Shown: positions 6,087-6,943 of the stretch, one piece after another
How positions within the stretch are numbered: position 1 is the stretch's first letter
Layout of the letters: each line of letters begins with the position of its first letter
NCBI GenBank assembly: GCA_005883115.1
Contig: VAZQ01000014.1
Coordinates: 1 to 6,943 of the forward strand
Direction of reading: 5' to 3'
DNA: 6,943 nucleotides
From: Alphaproteobacteria bacterium
GTDB lineage: Bacteria; Pseudomonadota; Alphaproteobacteria; Rhizobiales; Xanthobacteraceae
The notes under the pieces: model-generated
Database searches by the model: none
What the model saw: only the letters and a program-made list of their open reading frames with translations
What the model was told of the DNA's origin: nothing
Made by a program: the position numbers and the translations under genes

Positions 6087-6943
6087 TCACCGCGATGCCG
6101 TGGCCAGAGCATTGCTCAGGAACAGCGCGCCTTCGGTAGCGACCAGCTCACCCGGCTGGACGCCCTCGAGGATCTGCCGGTAGCCGTCCTGCTGCAGGCC
6201 GACTTTGACCGTGCGTTTGGTGAATCGGCGCCGGTCGGCGGTGACCCACACCGTCATTGTGCCGTCGCCTTCGCGCACGACGCCGTCGAGCGGAACCGCG
6301 ACGGAGCGGACGGGGGCGCCGGTGCGAATCGCGAATGTGGCGAACATTCCCGAGCGCAATTCATCGCGCGGGTTCTGCACTTCGGAACGGATGAGGACTC
6401 GACGAGTCATAGGGTCGACCATGGAGGCGATGGTGGAGATGCGCCCCTCGAATATCCGCTCCGGAAAAGCGCTGACCTTGACTTTGACCTCCTGCCCGAC
6501 GCGAAACGCCGGGCTGTCGTTCTCGGGGACGTTCGCGAGCATCCACATCGTCGAGATGTCCGCCACCAAATAGGGCGCGGGGGGATTTCCCGGTTGGACG
6601 AACAGTCCCGGTGCCGCGTTGCGGGCGGTAACTCGTCCGGCGATGGGGCTCGGAACGACCAGGATCGGATCGGCCTTGCGCTCGGCAATGATGCGATCGA
6701 TTTCGGAATCGGCCTTGCCGAACAGGCGTACTGAATCGCGTGCCGCCCGCAGCGCGCCTTCGGCGGTTTGCTGGTCCGAGGCCGCCTGCTCCATGTCTTT
6801 TTGCGATACCGCGCGTGTCTTGTAGAGCTCGCGCAACCGGGCAAGATTCCGGGTCGTGAACTCCAACACCCCCGCGGCGGCGATCAAGGTCGACTCTGCC
6901 TGCAGGAGATCGGGGCTGTCGATCGTGAACAGCGTCTGCCCCT
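6087..6943 (-). CDS. RND membrane fusion (periplasmic adaptor) protein, CusB/CzcB-like, 5' end cut by window edge
   Basis: The minus-strand frame is open from the right edge to TGA at 6087-6089, giving 284 complete codons of the C-terminal part. The visible protein starts within the first half of the lipoyl-like domain (GQTLFTIDSPDLLQAES), then has a helical hairpin (about 20-85: TTRNLARLRELYKTRAVSQ and following). The second lipoyl half is PSPIAGRVTARNAAPGLFVQPG, given here only as a landmark near 98-119. A beta-barrel (about 125-210: MWMLANVPENDSPAFRVGQ, then VDPMTRRVLIRSEV and LRSGMFATFAI) and a membrane-proximal domain ending in LEGVQPGELVATEGALFLSN follow. These match HlyD/CzcB-type adaptors, which link pump and outer-membrane channel in the periplasm. 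The N-terminus, any signal peptide or lipobox, and the start codon lie outside. A TTG at 6885-6887 is not the start because adaptor homology continues upstream of it. It is co-directional with the pump and probably co-transcribed. Confidence 0.93.
   Translation of the reverse strand, partial: GQTLFTIDSPDLLQAESTLIAAAGVLEFTTRNLARLRELYKTRAVSQKDMEQAASDQQTAEGALRAARDSVRLFGKADSEIDRIIAERKADPILVVPSPIAGRVTARNAAPGLFVQPGNPPAPYLVADISTMWMLANVPENDSPAFRVGQEVKVKVSAFPERIFEGRISTIASMVDPMTRRVLIRSEVQNPRDELRSGMFATFAIRTGAPVRSVAVPLDGVVREGDGTMTVWVTADRRRFTKRTVKVGLQQDGYRQILEGVQPGELVATEGALFLSNALATASR

Noticed and set aside
6885..6887. TTG as the start codon of the adaptor protein
   Set aside because: The frame stays open to the window edge and the upstream codons encode a typical lipoyl-domain segment (LFTIDSPDLLQAES), so the gene is simply truncated.

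Overview
The window (about 60% G+C by eye) holds chromosome-type proteobacterial genes. Codon use, an alphaproteobacterial-looking response regulator and weak ribosome binding sites suggest a Rhizobiales organism, perhaps a Bradyrhizobium or Rhodopseudomonas relative. That placement is inference; no marker gene is present.

Layout. (1) Positions 1-1296, minus strand: the first 432 codons of a membrane-bound sensor histidine kinase, cut by the left edge inside its ATP-binding domain. (2) Positions 1297-1461: a 165-bp divergent intergenic region with a near-perfect AT-rich palindrome just before the next gene. (3) Positions 1462-2067, plus strand: a response regulator with a receiver domain and a LuxR-type helix-turn-helix. 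(4) Positions 2093-2449, minus strand: a small three-helix membrane protein of unknown function, converging on the regulator with 25 bp between stops. (5) Positions 2450-2795: 346 bp without a convincing gene, holding GC-rich inverted repeats. (6) Positions 2796-6041, minus strand: a complete CusA/CzcA-type heavy-metal RND efflux pump. (7) Positions 6087-6943, minus strand: the C-terminal 284 codons of its membrane fusion (adaptor) protein, cut by the right edge.

How it fits together. Adaptor and pump are adjacent, co-directional and 45 bp apart, so they almost certainly form one operon building the inner-membrane and periplasmic parts of a tripartite efflux system. The outer-membrane channel is not in the window and may lie to the right. 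The kinase and regulator look like a cognate pair sharing a control region, and their closeness makes them candidates to control the efflux operon, but nothing in the sequence proves it. The main points of interest are a hybrid transmembrane signature in the pump, which leaves its substrate open, the palindrome between kinase and regulator, and the unexplained small membrane protein. I see no mobile element, CRISPR array, tRNA or rRNA. No clearly novel multi-gene system stands out: this is mainly a metal-type efflux locus beside a two-component system.
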